Origin: Mageeibacillus sp. UBA3781
GTDB lineage: Bacteria > Bacillota > Clostridia > Saccharofermentanales > Saccharofermentanaceae
Direction of reading: 5' to 3'
Length of the DNA stretch: 14,213 bases
NCBI GenBank assembly: GCA_002368805.1
Contig: DFFH01000029.1
Span: 1-14,213 of the forward strand
Position numbers and translations under genes: made by a program
Notes under the pieces: generated by a model
What the model saw: only the letters and a program-made list of their open reading frames with translations
What the model was told of the DNA's origin: nothing
The model's database searches: none
Shown here: positions 13,432 to 14,213 of the stretch, piece by piece
How the letters are laid out: each line of letters begins with the position of its first letter
Position numbering within the stretch: position 1 is the stretch's first letter

Positions 13432-14213
13432 TCAATTATCTTCCTGCTTCCAGTTCTTCTTATCGAAGATATCCGGACCGTTGAGAGAATACCAGATCGT
13501 GTCGGTGAAGACATTGCCGGCGTCTTTCTGGAGATCCCAGCGGTCTGTGTACATGATCAGGAGTTTCTCGGCTTTTTTCGCCTCCGGCTGGAAGATCGGG
13601 CGGGAAGTAAACGGGCTTACCGGATCGTCGATCAGGCCGTTCATCGCCAGATACGGGGTATCGGCATTCGTCATGAAGGTGTAGTCCGTCTTAAAATCTC
13701 CTGTCGCACCGAAGTCCTTTACGAAAAGAACCGGGTTATATGCCATCGCGTCCTCGGGGTTATACTCCGCGCCGGCATTTGCTCCATCGAGGAAAAGCAT
13801 ATCTTCGTAGTGCTCGAGCGGCCATCCGTGGTCGGATACGATAATGATCCTGGTGTTGTCATAGACGCCGATCTCCTTGAGGTGATCCATCCACTGACCA
13901 AGCTGAATCCATGCCGCCATATTACACTGGTAATGCGTGAGCTTATAGCGGGTGCGGGGCTCCATCGCCAGTGTCTTTCCGCCACAGGTGAAGCGGTCGG
14001 TATGTGTCTTATCAAACTCCGTGTTATCGACTTCATACTGCGGTACGTATTCCGGCTCCTGAAGCGGCATCGTGTTATGCGCCGTGCCGTTCTGGATCAG
14101 GAAGAAGTGATTCTTCCCGGAGCTATCCACCTTCGTCAGGGAAGGAAGGGCATGGAGCGACTCGTAGGAATCACGGAAGAGGTTCATATAGGCAGGAGAG
14201 ATGACATAGCGTG
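13432..14213 (-). CDS. Sulfatase/LtaS-type alkaline-phosphatase-superfamily protein, C-terminal fragment
   Basis: The reading frame is open to the right edge of the window (about 260 codons seen, stop TGA at 13434-13432), so the N-terminus lies outside; the internal ATG at 14187 is probably not the start. The metal-binding signature VSDHG (Asp-His at 13833-13828) is that of sulfatases, phosphoglycerol transferases such as LtaS, and phosphoethanolamine transferases. The LQNGTAHNTMPLQEPEY stretch resembles the substrate-side loop before it, and LGQWMDHLKEIGVYDNT is the usual helix and turn leading to the DHG strand. The nucleophilic Thr/Ser or Cys and any membrane helices would be upstream and cannot be seen, so sulfatase versus transferase cannot be decided. 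It converges on the zinc-ribbon gene and so is not in the phosphonate operon. Confidence 0.85.
   Translation of the reverse strand, partial: RYVISPAYMNLFRDSYESLHALPSLTKVDSSGKNHFFLIQNGTAHNTMPLQEPEYVPQYEVDNTEFDKTHTDRFTCGGKTLAMEPRTRYKLTHYQCNMAAWIQLGQWMDHLKEIGVYDNTRIIIVSDHGWPLEHYEDMLFLDGANAGAEYNPEDAMAYNPVLFVKDFGATGDFKTDYTFMTNADTPYLAMNGLIDDPVSPFTSRPIFQPEAKKAEKLLIMYTDRWDLQKDAGNVFTDTIWYSLNGPDIFDKKNWKQEDN

Noticed and set aside
13391..13684. Plus-strand frame of 97 codons
   Set aside because: It overlaps the converging sulfatase-family gene, whose DHG motif supports the minus-strand reading.

Overview
The window looks like chromosomal DNA from an anaerobic Firmicute of the class Clostridia, possibly a gut or rumen lineage. 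Support comes from a base composition near half G+C, Gram-positive features (a lipobox lipoprotein and no outer-membrane genes), a type II pantothenate kinase, a HemZ-type radical SAM protein and good AGGAG-type ribosome binding sites. A species cannot be named. No mobile element, rRNA or CRISPR array was seen.

Region 1 (1-5747, + strand) is a tightly packed gene string: the 3' end of serS, a membrane-anchored protein with two calcium-loop-like motifs, a type II pantothenate kinase (coaW), a DUF1624-like membrane acyltransferase, a DUF3810-like membrane protein with an HExxH motif, and hemZ. Gaps are 0-27 bases and two stop/start pairs overlap, so these genes probably share a transcript. A tRNA-Pro(TGG) gene follows. 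Its -35 box is the last sense codon plus the stop codon of hemZ, and a hairpin terminator follows it.

Region 2 (about 5975-7131) is a single-gene unit: a lipoprotein with an LppM-like domain, a transmembrane helix and a long Pro/Ala/Val repeat tail, with its own promoter, a leader hairpin and a strong terminator.

Region 3 (7216-11912) is the most interesting part: a four-gene phosphonate biosynthesis operon behind a good promoter. PEP mutase makes phosphonopyruvate, phosphonopyruvate decarboxylase makes phosphonoacetaldehyde, a PhnW-type transaminase makes 2-aminoethylphosphonate (AEP), and a LicC/PntC-like cytidylyltransferase is predicted to make CMP-AEP. This suggests decoration of a lipid, glycan or wall polymer with AEP. 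Two features stand out. The cytidylyltransferase carries an N-terminal winged-helix DNA-binding domain, and inverted-repeat half-sites lie at the expected transcription start. The PEP mutase carries an extra N-terminal nucleotidyltransferase domain of a different fold (HxGH). No transferase that would use CMP-AEP is recognisable in the operon.

Region 4 (11989-14213) holds a membrane protein with two zinc ribbons that is an internal, gapless duplication (offset of exactly 285 residues). Converging on it is the C-terminal part of a sulfatase/LtaS-type alkaline-phosphatase-superfamily protein that runs off the right edge.
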